From Trogon surrucura (Eukaryota; Chordata; Aves; Trogoniformes; Trogonidae), in contig CM036658.1 of the NCBI GenBank assembly GCA_020746105.1, forward strand, positions 31,459,099 to 31,523,098: a stretch of DNA of 64,000 bases, written 5' to 3'. Made by a program: the position numbers and the translations under genes. The notes beneath the pieces were generated by a model. The model saw only the letters and a list, made by a program, of their open reading frames with translations. It ran no database searches and was not told the origin of the DNA. This document shows positions 63,895 to 64,000 of this stretch, in pieces (within the stretch, counting starts at the first letter, position 1; every line of letters starts with the position of its first letter).

Positions 63895-64000
63895 GTGCAG
63901 TTAAAAACCAACATTTCAAGTCAATACGTAATTCGTACACAGCCAACAAACACCTGTCTGTCTACACTTGAATGTGCAGCTGTCGCCCTTACTATCATGG
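63895..64000 (+). CDS. DTWD2: DTWD2 coding exon, partial at the window edge
   Basis: The acceptor tatttttcag ends at 63894. The exon opens [19 protein letters not shown] and continues [16 protein letters not shown] to the last base of the window: 35 codons plus one base, all open. This is the C-terminal half of the DTW domain. The run CLSTLECAA is well conserved in DTWD2. It joins the previous exon in phase 0 (PKQ then VQLKT), so the 27.4-kb intron between them hides no additional exon of the main transcript. The window ends inside or exactly at the edge of this exon. The C-terminal residues, stop codon and 3' UTR must lie downstream. The TCA-AGT-CAA-TAC stretch (SSQY) is in frame and undamaged. 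Confidence 0.93.
   Translation, partial: MQLKTNISSQYVIRTQPTNTCLSTLECAAVALTIM

Overview
This window is nuclear DNA from a vertebrate, almost certainly a bird. It is AT-rich, with short exons separated by introns of several to tens of kilobases. Its interspersed repeats are dominated by CR1 LINEs, whose 3' ends finish in the avian CATTCTATGATTCTATG-type tail, plus long GC-rich solo LTRs of a kind I associate with songbird genomes (TguLTR5-like, from memory). There is no operon structure and no dense coding.

One protein-coding gene is recognisable, on the + strand: DTWD2, the DTW-domain tRNA-uridine aminocarboxypropyltransferase 2. The window begins inside its first intron and contains four coding exons: 13448-13538, 18538-18632, 36348-36537 and 63895-64000 (the last cut by the window edge). 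All visible splice sites are GT/AG and the reading frame is continuous across all three junctions. Together the exons give about 160 residues, including the signature D-G-T-W motif. The GC-rich N-terminal exon, promoter, C-terminus and 3' UTR lie outside the window.

Layout: 1-13447 is the end of intron 1 (a degraded sense LTR at 4532-5615 and a CR1 tail at 6306-6410). 13539-18537 is intron 2 (a decamer/octamer minisatellite at 14745-14812 and a CR1 copy at 16050-16823). 18633-36347 is intron 3 (a CR1 piece lacking its 3' end at 21338-21940; a well-preserved 1184-bp solo LTR with 5-bp target duplication at 24675-25858; a CR1 tail at 27121-27242; an exon-like ORF at 30196-30327; and a segment ending in a polyadenylation signal and A-run at 33610-34377). 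36538-63894 is intron 4 (CR1 copies on both strands, a CR1/CR1/LTR compound block at 52130-53748, an unidentified antisense ORF at 54504-54896, a probable MIR relic and a CR1 tail at 63205-63288).

I see no RNA gene, CRISPR array or multi-gene system. The remaining sequence is single-copy-looking intron. The points most worth checking are the internally deleted CR1, the compound repeat block, the sense-oriented LTRs that bring polyadenylation signals into the introns, and three unexplained exon-like or retrocopy-like segments.
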